DNA of 38,166 nt from NCBI GenBank assembly GCA_007127715.1, contig SKYU01000211.1:1-38166 (forward strand). Direction: 5' to 3'. The DNA comes from Gammaproteobacteria bacterium (lineage in GTDB: Bacteria > Pseudomonadota > Gammaproteobacteria > Steroidobacterales > PWYM01). The number at the start of each line of letters is the position of its first letter. Positions within the stretch are counted from its first letter, which is position 1. This document shows, piece after piece, positions 9,287-18,302 of the stretch. A program made the position numbers and the translations under genes. The notes beneath the pieces are model-generated. The model saw only the letters and a list, made by a program, of their open reading frames with translations, was not told where the DNA came from and did not search any database.

Positions 9287-11068
9287 ATGAGCTATACCGC
9301 GCCGATCAAGGATATGCGATTCGTCATCAACGAAATCGCCGGCCTGGAGCAGTTGAACGCCCTGCCCGCGTTCGAAATGGCAAGCCCGGACCTGGTCGAC
9401 ACCGTGCTGGATGAGGCGGGCCGTCTGGCCGCCGAAGTCCTCGCGCCGACCAACTGGCCGGGAGACCAGGCGGGGACCCGGGTCGAGAACGACGCGGTCG
9501 TCGTTCCCGAAGTGTTCCGGGAGGCCTACCGGCAGTTCCTTGAAGGCGGCTGGCCGGCGCTGCCCTGCAATCCGGAGTATGACGGCCAGGGCCTGCCGCA
9601 TGTCGTCGCCACCGCGGCGATGGAAATGTGGAAGAGTGCGAACCTGGCGTTCTCGCTATGCCCGATGCTGACCCACGGTGCTGTCGAGGCGCTCGAGGCG
9701 CATGGCAGCGACGAGCTCCGGCGCCTGTATCTCCCGAAGCTGATCAGCGGGGAGTGGACCGGCACCATGAACCTCACCGAGCCGCAGGCCGGCTCTGACC
9801 TCGCGGCCATCACCACCCGGGCGGTGCCTGAAGGGGATCACTACCGCATCACCGGTCGCAAGATCTACATCACCTGGGGCGATCACGACCTCACTGACAA
9901 CGTCATCCACCTGGTATTGGCCCGGCTGCCGGATGCGCCGGCGGGTGTGAAGGGGATTTCGCTGTTTCTCGTGCCGAAATTCCTGCTCGATGCCGAGGGT
10001 CGTCCCGGGGAACGCAACGATGTGAAACCCATCTCCGTCGAGCACAAGCTGGGTATTCACGGCAGCCCGACCTGCGTGATGAGTTATGGCGACGATGGCG
10101 GCGCCATCGGCTATCTGGTCGGCGAGGAAAACAACGGCCTGGCGTGCATGTTCACCATGATGAACCATGCCCGCCTGGCCGTCGGGGTCGAGGGGCTGTC
10201 CATCTCGGAGCGGGCCTACCAACTGGCACTGGCCTATGCGCGCGACCGGGTCCAGGGCTATCTCCCCGGCGAGGCCGAGCGTGTGCGGATCATCCGGCAT
10301 CCGGACGTGCGGCGCATGCTGCTGACGATGAAGGCCTCCATCGAGGCCATGCGTGCGCTGGCCTACGTCGCCTCGGCGTCGCTTGATTTCTCCCACAAGG
10401 CCGAGGATGCGGCGCTGAAGGCGCATCATCAGGCCCGCATCGACCTGCTCACGCCGGTGGTGAAGGGCTGGTGCACGGAACTCGGCCAGGAGATGGCCTC
10501 GCTCGGCGTGCAGATTCACGGAGGCATGGGCTATGTCGAGGAGACCGGTGCGGCACAGCATCTCCGGGACTCGCGCATCACGACAATCTACGAGGGCACG
10601 ACCGGCATCCAGGCCAACGACCTCGCCGGGCGAAAGATCGTCCGGGACGGGGGGCGCGCCATGGCGTCGCTGATTGCGGAGATGCGCGAAACCCAGGCGG
10701 AACTGGCCGCCGCCGGCGGGCCACATGCCGGAATCGCGACGCGCCTGGCAGAGGGGATCGACGCGCTCGAGGCCTCGGTCCAGTGGTTGCTGGATACCGC
10801 CGGGCGCGACCCCCACGCCATGGGCTCGGCCGGGGTCAATCTGTTGATGCTTGCAGGGACCGTGGCTGGCGGGTGGCTCATGGGTCGTGGTGCGCTGGCG
10901 GCGGCGCGTCGACTGGACCAGGGTGACAACGATCGCGAGTATCTCGAGGCGAAGCTCGTGACCGCAAGGTTCTACGCCGAGCATATGCTCCCGAGGGCGG
11001 GTGCGTATCGGCAGGCGATCCTGGCCGGTACCGAAAGCCTGATGGCGCTGACCGAAGAGCAGTTCTGA
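9287..11068 (+). CDS. acyl-CoA dehydrogenase, DmdC-like (3-methylmercaptopropionyl-CoA dehydrogenase family)
   Basis: Start MSYTAPIKDMRFVINEIAGLE; MNLTEPQAGSDLAAITTRA; GGMGYVEETGAAQHLRDSRITTIYEGTTGIQANDL. Confidence 0.9.
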   Translation: MSYTAPIKDMRFVINEIAGLEQLNALPAFEMASPDLVDTVLDEAGRLAAEVLAPTNWPGDQAGTRVENDAVVVPEVFREAYRQFLEGGWPALPCNPEYDGQGLPHVVATAAMEMWKSANLAFSLCPMLTHGAVEALEAHGSDELRRLYLPKLISGEWTGTMNLTEPQAGSDLAAITTRAVPEGDHYRITGRKIYITWGDHDLTDNVIHLVLARLPDAPAGVKGISLFLVPKFLLDAEGRPGERNDVKPISVEHKLGIHGSPTCVMSYGDDGGAIGYLVGEENNGLACMFTMMNHARLAVGVEGLSISERAYQLALAYARDRVQGYLPGEAERVRIIRHPDVRRMLLTMKASIEAMRALAYVASASLDFSHKAEDAALKAHHQARIDLLTPVVKGWCTELGQEMASLGVQIHGGMGYVEETGAAQHLRDSRITTIYEGTTGIQANDLAGRKIVRDGGRAMASLIAEMRETQAELAAAGGPHAGIATRLAEGIDALEASVQWLLDTAGRDPHAMGSAGVNLLMLAGTVAGGWLMGRGALAAARRLDQGDNDREYLEAKLVTARFYAEHMLPRAGAYRQAILAGTESLMALTEEQF

Positions 11069-11139
11069 GACAACGTGAGCGCGCTGCCCGGTCGGTCCGC
11101 GTGCCGGCTGCTGGGCGGCTCGCCCGGGGCCGCACCCGG

Positions 11140-11805
11140 TCAGCGTGGCGACATTCTGAGGACCGGCTGGCGGGGCGTGAGCGTCACCTGATCGGATTCG
11201 GTTGTGGTCTGCACGGTGACGTCCAGTCGCTGCAGGCCCGGGAAGGCGCTGAACAGCTGGGCACCGATCTGCGTGAGCTGGTCCGGGCGCTGGCAGAGAT
11301 AGACGTGGTGTACGTCGATCTCGGCCGGGGGGCGGGAGTCATCCTGCCCGTCCGCCTTGAGGGCAGAGCTCTCGTCATCGCCTGTCGGTTGCTGCGGAGC
11401 AGGATGTCCGCCCAGCGGCACGTCTCGCTGCCGCAGTTCACGCAGGCGCTCGCCAGGGCGCTGCCGGCTCACCAGCCCTGCCGCTTCCATCACCGTCCCT
11501 TCCACCCGCGTCTCCACCAGACGACAGGCCGCTGCGGGAGGCAGATGGAACAGGCTGCCGGCATCGCCAAGCAGTGCAGCACCGCTGCTCAGCACCTGCT
11601 GGCGATGATCCGCGTTTTGCAGCGCGGCCGCCGGGAATAGCGTGTCTGCCGGGCTGGTCAGACGCAACTCGACCCGGCCCTGCTCCCGCGTGACATCCAG
11701 TCGCGCAGTCTCGTCGGCCATGGCGCTTCCGCCTGACAGCGCGGCAGACACAAAAAAGGCCAGGAGGCCCAGGGTGTTGTGGCTTGAGCGGCTGTCGTTC
11801 GACAT
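11140..11805 (-). CDS. DUF2796 / ZrgA-like periplasmic protein
   Basis: Signal peptide; C-terminal VHHVYLCQRPDQLTQIGAQLFSAFPGLQRLDVTVQTTTESDQVTLTPRQPVLRM fits the DUF2796 pattern. Confidence 0.75.
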   Translation of the reverse strand: MSNDSRSSHNTLGLLAFFVSAALSGGSAMADETARLDVTREQGRVELRLTSPADTLFPAAALQNADHRQQVLSSGAALLGDAGSLFHLPPAAACRLVETRVEGTVMEAAGLVSRQRPGERLRELRQRDVPLGGHPAPQQPTGDDESSALKADGQDDSRPPAEIDVHHVYLCQRPDQLTQIGAQLFSAFPGLQRLDVTVQTTTESDQVTLTPRQPVLRMSPR

Positions 11806-12486
11806 TCAGCCCAGGCGTGTCCGGCCAACGTTGGTCAGGAATTCGGTGCGCGTCCGGGCATCACTGCGGAATGTTCCCAGCATCTGGCTGGTCACCATGG
11901 ACACCCCGGTCTTGTGCACGCCTCGGGTGGTCATGCACTGGTGCGACGCCTCGATGACGACACCGACGCCCTTGGGTTTCAGTACGTCCTGGATGCAGTT
12001 GGCGATCTGCGCCGTGAGTTTTTCCTGCACCTGGAAACGCCGCGCGAATGCATCGACCACCCGCGCGAGCTTGCTGATACCCACCACCTTGTTGGTGGGC
12101 AGGTAGCCGACATGCGCGTGCCCGATGATAGGCGCCATATGGTGCTCGCAGTGCGACTCGAAGCTGATGTCGCGCAGCACGATCATCTCGTCGTAACCTT
12201 CCACCTCCTCGAAGGTTCGGGCCAGGAACTCCACCGGATCCTGATCATAGCCTCCGAACCAGTCACGGTAGGCCTTGACCACGCGTTTCGGCGTCTCGAG
12301 CAGGCCCTCGCGATCGGGATCATCCCCGGCCCATCGCAGCAGTGTGCGCACCGCGTCCCGGGCTTCGTCTTCTGTCGGTCGTCCCTGACCTGTCTGCCGT
12401 GCGGCCTCTGTGCTGTCGCTCACGCGCCCTTCGCTCCCTCGATCACCCTGGCGGGTGCTTTGCCCCCGCCTGAAAACCATGCACAC
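11806..12486 (-). CDS. folE: GTP cyclohydrolase I (start may be the GTG at 12423, [10 protein letters not shown])
   Basis: [66 protein letters not shown]. Confidence 0.95.
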   Translation of the reverse strand: MCMVFRRGQSTRQGDRGSEGRVSDSTEAARQTGQGRPTEDEARDAVRTLLRWAGDDPDREGLLETPKRVVKAYRDWFGGYDQDPVEFLARTFEEVEGYDEMIVLRDISFESHCEHHMAPIIGHAHVGYLPTNKVVGISKLARVVDAFARRFQVQEKLTAQIANCIQDVLKPKGVGVVIEASHQCMTTRGVHKTGVSMVTSQMLGTFRSDARTRTEFLTNVGRTRLG

Positions 12487-12630
12487 TGCCAGCCGCCGCG
12501 GGTAGCGTCAACGCGTCCGGATGAGCGCCCGGATGCGCCCCGGGGGCGTTAGTCATCCGTACGGGGCGACTTGACGTACGGATTCGACGTGGACGTCGAA
12601 GCTGATCAGTCACCAAGGGAGAGCCAGGTC

Positions 12631-13677
12631 TTGAGTATGTTGATCGAGTGGGCCGAACGCGGCCTGATTCCCGACCCGCTGTTGCGGTTCGGCATGCGTC
12701 GTCTCATGGGCGCGCGGCTCAGGGCGGAACGTGGCGATGGCGGTGAGGCCCAGTTCGCCCGTTACCAGGCCCGGCTCGCCGAGCTTCGTGAAGGCCCCGT
12801 GGCCCTGCACACCGATGCCGCCAACGACCAGCACTACGAGGTGCCGGCCGCATTTTTCGAGCACGTGCTGGGTCGTTACCTGAAATACAGCTGTGCCCTG
12901 TGGCCACTGGGTACCGAATCGCTGGACGATGCCGAGGCTGCCATGCTCGAGGTGACCTGCCAGCGGGCCGGCCTCACGGACGGACAGCGTATCCTCGAAC
13001 TCGGCTGCGGCTGGGGCTCGCTGTCGCTGTGGATGGCTGGCCGGTACCCGGGGAGCCGGATCACCGCAGTGTCGAATTCGGCCAGCCAGCGTGAATTCAT
13101 CGAGGCGCGTGCCCGTGCGGCGGGGATCGTCAACCTCGAGGTCGTGACAGCGGACATGAACGTCTTCGAGACCTCTGAGCGTTTTGACCGTGTCGTCTCC
13201 ATCGAGATGTTCGAGCACATGCGCAACTATCGCGAACTGCTGCGCCGCGTCAGTAGCTGGCTGGAGGCTGATGGACGGCTGTTCGTGCATGTGTTCTGTC
13301 ATCGCGAATTCCTGTATCCGTTTGAAACGGATGGCAGCTACGACTGGATGGCAGAGCATTTCTTTACCGGCGGGATCATGCCGGCGGAACAGATGTTTTC
13401 GTGGTTCCAGGAGGATCTTCGGCTCGAAGCCCAGTGGCGCGTGAACGGGATGCATTACGCCCGGACGTCGAACGCCTGGCTGGCCCGGATGGATGCGGCC
13501 GAGGATGAGATCCTGAGGGTTTTCTCGGAGGTCTATGGTGGGGCGGATGCGCGGCGCTGGGTGCAGCGCTGGCGGATGTTTTTCATGGCTGTGGCCGAAC
13601 TGTTCGGCTATGCGGGGGGGCGCGAATGGTTCGTCACCCATGCCCTGTTCACCCAGCGTGAAGCTGCAGAAGCCTGA
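12631..13677 (+). CDS. cyclopropane-fatty-acyl-phospholipid synthase-like SAM methyltransferase
   Basis: ILELGCGWGSLSLWMAGRYPGSRITAVSNSASQREFIE; YLKYSCALWP; FDRVVSIEMFEHMRNYRELLRRVSSWL; start TTG 12631 or ATG 12637 after AAGGGAGAG. Confidence 0.9.
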   Translation: MSMLIEWAERGLIPDPLLRFGMRRLMGARLRAERGDGGEAQFARYQARLAELREGPVALHTDAANDQHYEVPAAFFEHVLGRYLKYSCALWPLGTESLDDAEAAMLEVTCQRAGLTDGQRILELGCGWGSLSLWMAGRYPGSRITAVSNSASQREFIEARARAAGIVNLEVVTADMNVFETSERFDRVVSIEMFEHMRNYRELLRRVSSWLEADGRLFVHVFCHREFLYPFETDGSYDWMAEHFFTGGIMPAEQMFSWFQEDLRLEAQWRVNGMHYARTSNAWLARMDAAEDEILRVFSEVYGGADARRWVQRWRMFFMAVAELFGYAGGREWFVTHALFTQREAAEA

Positions 13678-13701
13678 CGCCGTCGCCGACTTTTCGCTGC
13701 G

Positions 13702-13738
13702 CTAAAAAAAACAGGGGCCGGCAATGCCGGCCCCTGTT
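13702..13738 (-). terminator. Rho-independent terminator for the HiPIP gene
   Basis: AACAGGGGCCGGC-AAT-GCCGGCCCCTGTT (13-bp perfect stem); on the - strand it is followed by a T-run (A-run 13704-13711 on +). Confidence 0.88.
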
Positions 13739-13778
13739 CCTGTACTCGGCAACCTGCGTAGGTCGCGCGAAGCGGTGT

Positions 13779-14111
13779 TCAGCCCTTGGCGACCCAGGCG
13801 CTGCACCAGCCCTCATTGGCGACCAGCTTGCCCGGGAAGATGGAGCAGGGGCGCCAGTCATCCTCCGCCGGGCCGGAAATCAGGCGACAGTTGCTGCACA
13901 GCTGCCCTTCCTCATAGCGCGGAAAGCGGGCCGTATCGACATCCGCAACATCATGCACGTAACCGAGGGCCACCGCGGCGGGATCACTTTCCTCGAGGCG
14001 GGGCAGGCCGTCCGGCACAGCGGCCGAGGCTGTACGCATGGCAGCGGCACCCGCGGGCAGGGCTGCGGCACCGATGGCTGCGACCTTCAGGAATTCACGA
14101 CGTGTCTTCAT
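13779..14111 (-). CDS. high-potential iron-sulfur protein (HiPIP), Tat-exported
   Basis: MKTRREFLKVAAIGAAALPAG leader; CSNCRLISG...WRPCSIFPGKLVANEGWCSAW four-Cys HiPIP pattern. Confidence 0.95.
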   Translation of the reverse strand: MKTRREFLKVAAIGAAALPAGAAAMRTASAAVPDGLPRLEESDPAAVALGYVHDVADVDTARFPRYEEGQLCSNCRLISGPAEDDWRPCSIFPGKLVANEGWCSAWVAKG

Positions 14112-14261
14112 CTTGCAAGCTCCGTTTCGTTGTACGCCTGTGCTGCAGGCACATCTGGCCTCCACCAGTACGGACAGTATAGCCTGCTGGATGTTTCACC
14201 CATAGGGGGATTTCGCTCTGCGGACACGACTGCGGCCGGGAGTGCCAGGTTCAGCAGGGGT

Positions 14262-14870
14262 TCAGGCAGAGCGTGCGGGGCTCCAGTACGCATGCAGGGC
14301 CACGGTGGACTGTGCGATCAGGTCCAGACCCTCGTCGCTCCAGAAGACTTCGGTCGGTCCGGTGACCTCGGATTCGAATTCGTTGCGCTCCACGGCGTGC
14401 GCCAGTATCGGCAACACCAGCAGCGCATCTTCCCGCGAGTCGAAAAGATCCTGCCAGGAATCGCGATCGACCAGCGTGCCGCGCACGAATCCCTCGCACC
14501 AGAACTCCGGCAGTACGATCTCTTCGCCGTCCTCCTCGGTGGCGGCGTGGATCGGCGCAAATTCTTCCGGCTGCTCGGCAAGTTGCAATGCGATGGAATT
14601 CATCAGCCGGAACAACAGGTGCATGATGCGGTTGGCCTCGGCCTCCGAGCTGAACAACGCCACCTCCGGTTCGAGGTCGCCCCAGATGCGTCCCAGCCAG
14701 TGTTCAGGGGGTGTCTGTGAGGGGCCGACGACGATCGCTGTCAGAAAACCGTGCAGTGTGGCCAACGACATGGTGTCTTCCGGCAGGGATTCCCGGTTGA
14801 GATAGTCTTCCAGCTCGTCGAGTTCCTGATCGTCGAGTGTCCGGGTGGCGTCGGGAGGATGGCTGCTCAT
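14262..14870 (-). CDS. UPF0149 (YecA/YgfB) family protein
   Basis: SLATLHGFLTAIVVGP...W...EFWCEGFVRGTLVDRDSWQDLF pattern; start MSSHPPDATRTLDDQELDELEDYL. Confidence 0.85.
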   Translation of the reverse strand: MSSHPPDATRTLDDQELDELEDYLNRESLPEDTMSLATLHGFLTAIVVGPSQTPPEHWLGRIWGDLEPEVALFSSEAEANRIMHLLFRLMNSIALQLAEQPEEFAPIHAATEEDGEEIVLPEFWCEGFVRGTLVDRDSWQDLFDSREDALLVLPILAHAVERNEFESEVTGPTEVFWSDEGLDLIAQSTVALHAYWSPARSA

Positions 14871-15018
14871 GGGTGGGGTCCAGGCGTTCGAATGGCGAGA
14901 CATTAACATCCGCATGGCCGGGCTGTCGCCCGCGGGAAACCGAAGCCCGCGCCGACGCTGTGTCCAGCATGCCACTGTCATACAATCGGCAGTACCCAGG
15001 TGGACCGGAACCTGACTG

Positions 15019-15849
15019 ATGAGCGAGCGTGCAGCCGACACCGATACAGGGCCCGGGGAGGGCCATGGTGATCCCTGGTGGTCACCCCGCAGCGTCGCGT
15101 GCGGTCAGACACTGGAAGCGCGGCTGGGCACCCTGGTGCTGAAGCTTGCGCACCATGAAGGCGAGTGGGCACTCGCGACGGAACAGCTCGATGAGGATTC
15201 CGCCGGACCCCGTGCCGAGTTCACGCTGCATGACCACCACGCCGACGCGGTCGTCGCCGAGCGGTTCATCGTCACTGGCGGGGATACCGTGGAACTCGTC
15301 CCCATGCTGGCCGACCGCCCGGTCGTCATCCGGCCCCGCAGCCCCGTGTCGCTGCTTCCGGGCTCGCAGACGACCATGTATCTGTCGACGCCTGTGACCC
15401 TGCGTATCCAGGTGCGGGGGACGCCGCCGCTGGTGTTGCGTGAGGTGCCGATGCTGCGACTGTCCGATACCTGGTTCGGACCCTCGACGCGCGAAGGGGA
15501 ACTCTGCTATGCGGGCAGGACGCATGCGCGACACGCGCTTGAGGAACTGCCCAGGCGAGTGCATCGCGTGATCACGGCCGTGCGTATCGTCAATCACGCA
15601 CCCAGTGCCCTGGCGCTCGAGCGGATAAGCCTGCCGGTTCCCGTGCTGTCCGTCTTTGGCGCCAGTGATGGCCGCCTGTGGACCCAGGCGGTATCGTTGC
15701 AGCGGAGCAGCGATACCGACATGGCAGCCCTCAGGATCGACGACAAGCCTCCGGCAGAAGCGGGTGCCGTCGAGCCGCTTTCGGGGCCTCGCCAGCAGCC
15801 CGAGCGCGGTGGCGTGGTCCGTGCATTCAGTCTGCTGTTCCGGGAGTAG
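15019..15849 (+). CDS. DUF432 family protein
   Basis: TVELVPMLADRPVVIRPRSPVSLLPGSQTTMYLSTPVTLRIQV; ends 3 nt before an MscS gene, the usual neighbour. Confidence 0.75.
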   Translation: MSERAADTDTGPGEGHGDPWWSPRSVACGQTLEARLGTLVLKLAHHEGEWALATEQLDEDSAGPRAEFTLHDHHADAVVAERFIVTGGDTVELVPMLADRPVVIRPRSPVSLLPGSQTTMYLSTPVTLRIQVRGTPPLVLREVPMLRLSDTWFGPSTREGELCYAGRTHARHALEELPRRVHRVITAVRIVNHAPSALALERISLPVPVLSVFGASDGRLWTQAVSLQRSSDTDMAALRIDDKPPAEAGAVEPLSGPRQQPERGGVVRAFSLLFRE

Positions 15850-15852
15850 CGC

Positions 15853-16755
15853 ATGGAGGAACTGCTGACAGGTCTCGTGGCCAGCGATCGTCTGGGGGCG
15901 TGGGTACGCGCCACGGTGCTGCTGACTCTGGGCGTGCTGCTTTCGGGGATCGCGTCACGGCTGGTCCGGCGGGCTGCGGCGCGGCATGTGTCGGCGCACA
16001 GGTTGCTGCTCCTGCGCCGGCTGGCCTTTTACCTGGTGCTCGCCCTGTTCGTGGCTTCGGCGCTGCGCGAGCTGGGTTTCAGTCTGGCGGTGCTGATGGG
16101 GGCGGCGGGCGTAGTCACCGTGGGGTTGAGTTTCGCCTCGCAGACTTCGGCGTCCAACCTCATCAGCGGACTGTTCCTGATCGGCGAGCGGGCGTTTTCC
16201 GTCGGTGACATCATCAAGGTCGGCGCGACCACCGGTGAGGTGCTCTCCGTCGATCTGCTGTCGGTGAAGTTGCGGACCTTCGACAACCTCTACGTCCGGA
16301 TCCCGAACGAGACGTTGATCAAGAGCGAAGTGACGACCCTGACCCGCTTCCCCATCCGTCGGCTCGACATGGTCCTCGGGGTGGCCTACAAGGAGGACAT
16401 CAACCGGGTACGCGATGTGCTGATGCAGGTCGCCGATCGCAATCTGCTTTGCCTGGATGAGCCGGCGCCGCTTTTCATCTTCACGGGCTTCGGCGATTCT
16501 GCACTGCAGATCCAGTTCTCTCTCTGGGCGCGGCGGGAAAATTTCCTGGCCATGCGCAACAGTATTGCCGCCGACATCAAGGCGGCGTTCGATGAGGCGG
16601 GCATTGAAATCCCCTTTCCTCACCGCTCGCTGTACACGGGCGAGGCGACACGCCCGTTTCCGGTGGTGCTGGTCGATGCTGCTGCCTCTGGTTCAGACCC
16701 GCGGGCAGCCGTCGGGTCGACCGACGATCAGTCTTCCGGCGGGGAGAGCCGGTAG
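15853..16755 (+). CDS. MscS-family mechanosensitive channel
   Basis: GAAGVVTVGLSFASQTSASNLISGLFLIGERAFSVGDIIKVGATTGEVLSVDLLSVKLRTFDNLYVRIPNETL. Confidence 0.95.
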   Translation: MEELLTGLVASDRLGAWVRATVLLTLGVLLSGIASRLVRRAAARHVSAHRLLLLRRLAFYLVLALFVASALRELGFSLAVLMGAAGVVTVGLSFASQTSASNLISGLFLIGERAFSVGDIIKVGATTGEVLSVDLLSVKLRTFDNLYVRIPNETLIKSEVTTLTRFPIRRLDMVLGVAYKEDINRVRDVLMQVADRNLLCLDEPAPLFIFTGFGDSALQIQFSLWARRENFLAMRNSIAADIKAAFDEAGIEIPFPHRSLYTGEATRPFPVVLVDAAASGSDPRAAVGSTDDQSSGGESR

Positions 16756-17351
16756 GCCACGTCTTCGGGCAGCGTGTAGCTCCAGGGCAGACCACTGTTG
16801 CGCCAGCCATTCAGCGCCCGCACACCGGCTGAATCGCCGTCGCGCAGACGTTCGCCCTCGAAGCCATCCACCACCGAATAGACGCGCGTAAAGCCGAGTT
16901 CGGTCAGGCGATCGGCGGCGGGTGCGCTGCGCGTCGCGCCGCTGCGGCAGATGACGATAATCGGCGCATCCCGGGCGACCTCGAGCGCCTGCAGTCGCTC
17001 TAGGATATCCTGGTCGAAACGCGGATTCCGCGACATCTCATAGCGACCATGCTCGGGACTGAAATGTCGTGGATCGACGATCAGCCAGGGGACGTGCACC
17101 TGGGTGGGATCTGCGAAGCCGGTGAACATGGCTTCGACCGGGTCGCGAACATCGACGAGTATGGCCGCAGGCTCGGTCTGCAGCAGTGACCATGCCTGTC
17201 GGGCCGTGACGTAGAGCCCGAGCTCCGTGCGCGCGCTGGGAGATTCGGGCTCTGGAGTCTGTTCGGCCCGCGCGCCGCACGCGATCAACGCCGTAGCCAT
17301 GAGTACAAGCACGGACTCCGGGATGAAGAGGCGGGTTCGAACTGGCGTCAT
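16728..17351 (-). CDS. exported rhodanese-like domain protein
   Basis: Signal peptide; AAILVDVRDPVEAMFTGFAD; active-site loop VICRSGATRSAPAADRL. Confidence 0.88.
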   Translation of the reverse strand: MTPVRTRLFIPESVLVLMATALIACGARAEQTPEPESPSARTELGLYVTARQAWSLLQTEPAAILVDVRDPVEAMFTGFADPTQVHVPWLIVDPRHFSPEHGRYEMSRNPRFDQDILERLQALEVARDAPIIVICRSGATRSAPAADRLTELGFTRVYSVVDGFEGERLRDGDSAGVRALNGWRNSGLPWSYTLPEDVAYRLSPPED

Positions 17352-17368
17352 TTGCGATGGTCTCCGTT

Positions 17369-18154
17369 TTATCGGCCTGGGTCACCGCCCAGCCTGGCCT
17401 GCTCCACGATGGTTCGCAGCCGCTCGATTCCCTCCAGCAGCCGGGGGCCCGGCCGGCCCAGCCAGGCTTCACTCACCGCGTGAATTCTGTTTTCGCGAAT
17501 GGCGGGGACTTCCGCCCAGCCGTCTCGCCGGCGGACCACTTCCGCCCGGTATTTCTCCTCGCGCACCCCGCACCAGCTCATGACCACGGCTGCCGGTGCG
17601 GCACGACATACGGCCTCGGCATTCACCGGGAGGCTCTCCGTGTCCTCGGCTTCCCAGGGATTGTAGCCGCCGGCGAGGCGCAGCATTTCGTTCACCCACG
17701 ACCTCCGACCGGGAACGATCACCGGTTTCGGCCACCATTCCACCAGTACGGGTACGTCCGCGGAAGTGGTGGCTGCCGGTGCGAGCAGCGCGTCGAAGCG
17801 CGCGGCCAGCGTGTCGGCCTCGTGCCTGGCATCGAGTGCCGCGCCGATGCGTCGGATGTCCTCGGCGACGCCGGCCAGCGACGTCGGTTGGGTGACCAGG
17901 TGGGGCAGGCCCGCATCGGCGATCCGCTCGACGCAGCGCTCATGTCCGGGCACGGTCAGTGAGGTGATCACGAGATCGGGTGCCAGCGCACGGATCCGAT
18001 CGACGTCCACATCGAGGTCGGCGCCGATGCGTGGCAGTGCCGACACCACATCCTCGGGGTGGTCGGAATGGTCATCGACACCGACGAGCCATTCTGCGCG
18101 ACCAAGCGCGCACACGATCTCGGTATTGGAGCAGGTATGGGCCACGATACGCAT
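17369..18154 (-). CDS. BtuF-like cobalamin-binding / periplasmic-binding-fold protein lacking an obvious signal peptide
   Basis: SNTEIVCALGRAEWLVGVDDHSDHPEDV...LPRIG; LAPDLVITS; MLRLAGGYNPW. Confidence 0.85.
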   Translation of the reverse strand: MRIVAHTCSNTEIVCALGRAEWLVGVDDHSDHPEDVVSALPRIGADLDVDVDRIRALAPDLVITSLTVPGHERCVERIADAGLPHLVTQPTSLAGVAEDIRRIGAALDARHEADTLAARFDALLAPAATTSADVPVLVEWWPKPVIVPGRRSWVNEMLRLAGGYNPWEAEDTESLPVNAEAVCRAAPAAVVMSWCGVREEKYRAEVVRRRDGWAEVPAIRENRIHAVSEAWLGRPGPRLLEGIERLRTIVEQARLGGDPGR

Positions 18155-18302
18155 GGTCCGAATGATGCCACAGGGGACAGATGCAGGCAGGCCCCATGCG
18201 GCATCTGCCGGCTTAGGTGTTTGAAATTGGCCCTCGTCTCTGTTTCCCTTCCATGGGCAGGAAACGGACTGTCAGGGTACGGCGGGCGACACGGCCAGTG
18301 AC

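Noticed and set aside
9656-10984. 442-aa - strand ORF opposite the acyl-CoA dehydrogenase
   Set aside because: Shadow ORF; + strand has diagnostic acyl-CoA dehydrogenase motifs.
18160-18300. Cobalamin riboswitch upstream of the BtuF-like gene
   Set aside because: No convincing B12-box or conserved core by eye on either strand; the gene is a lone binding-protein homologue.
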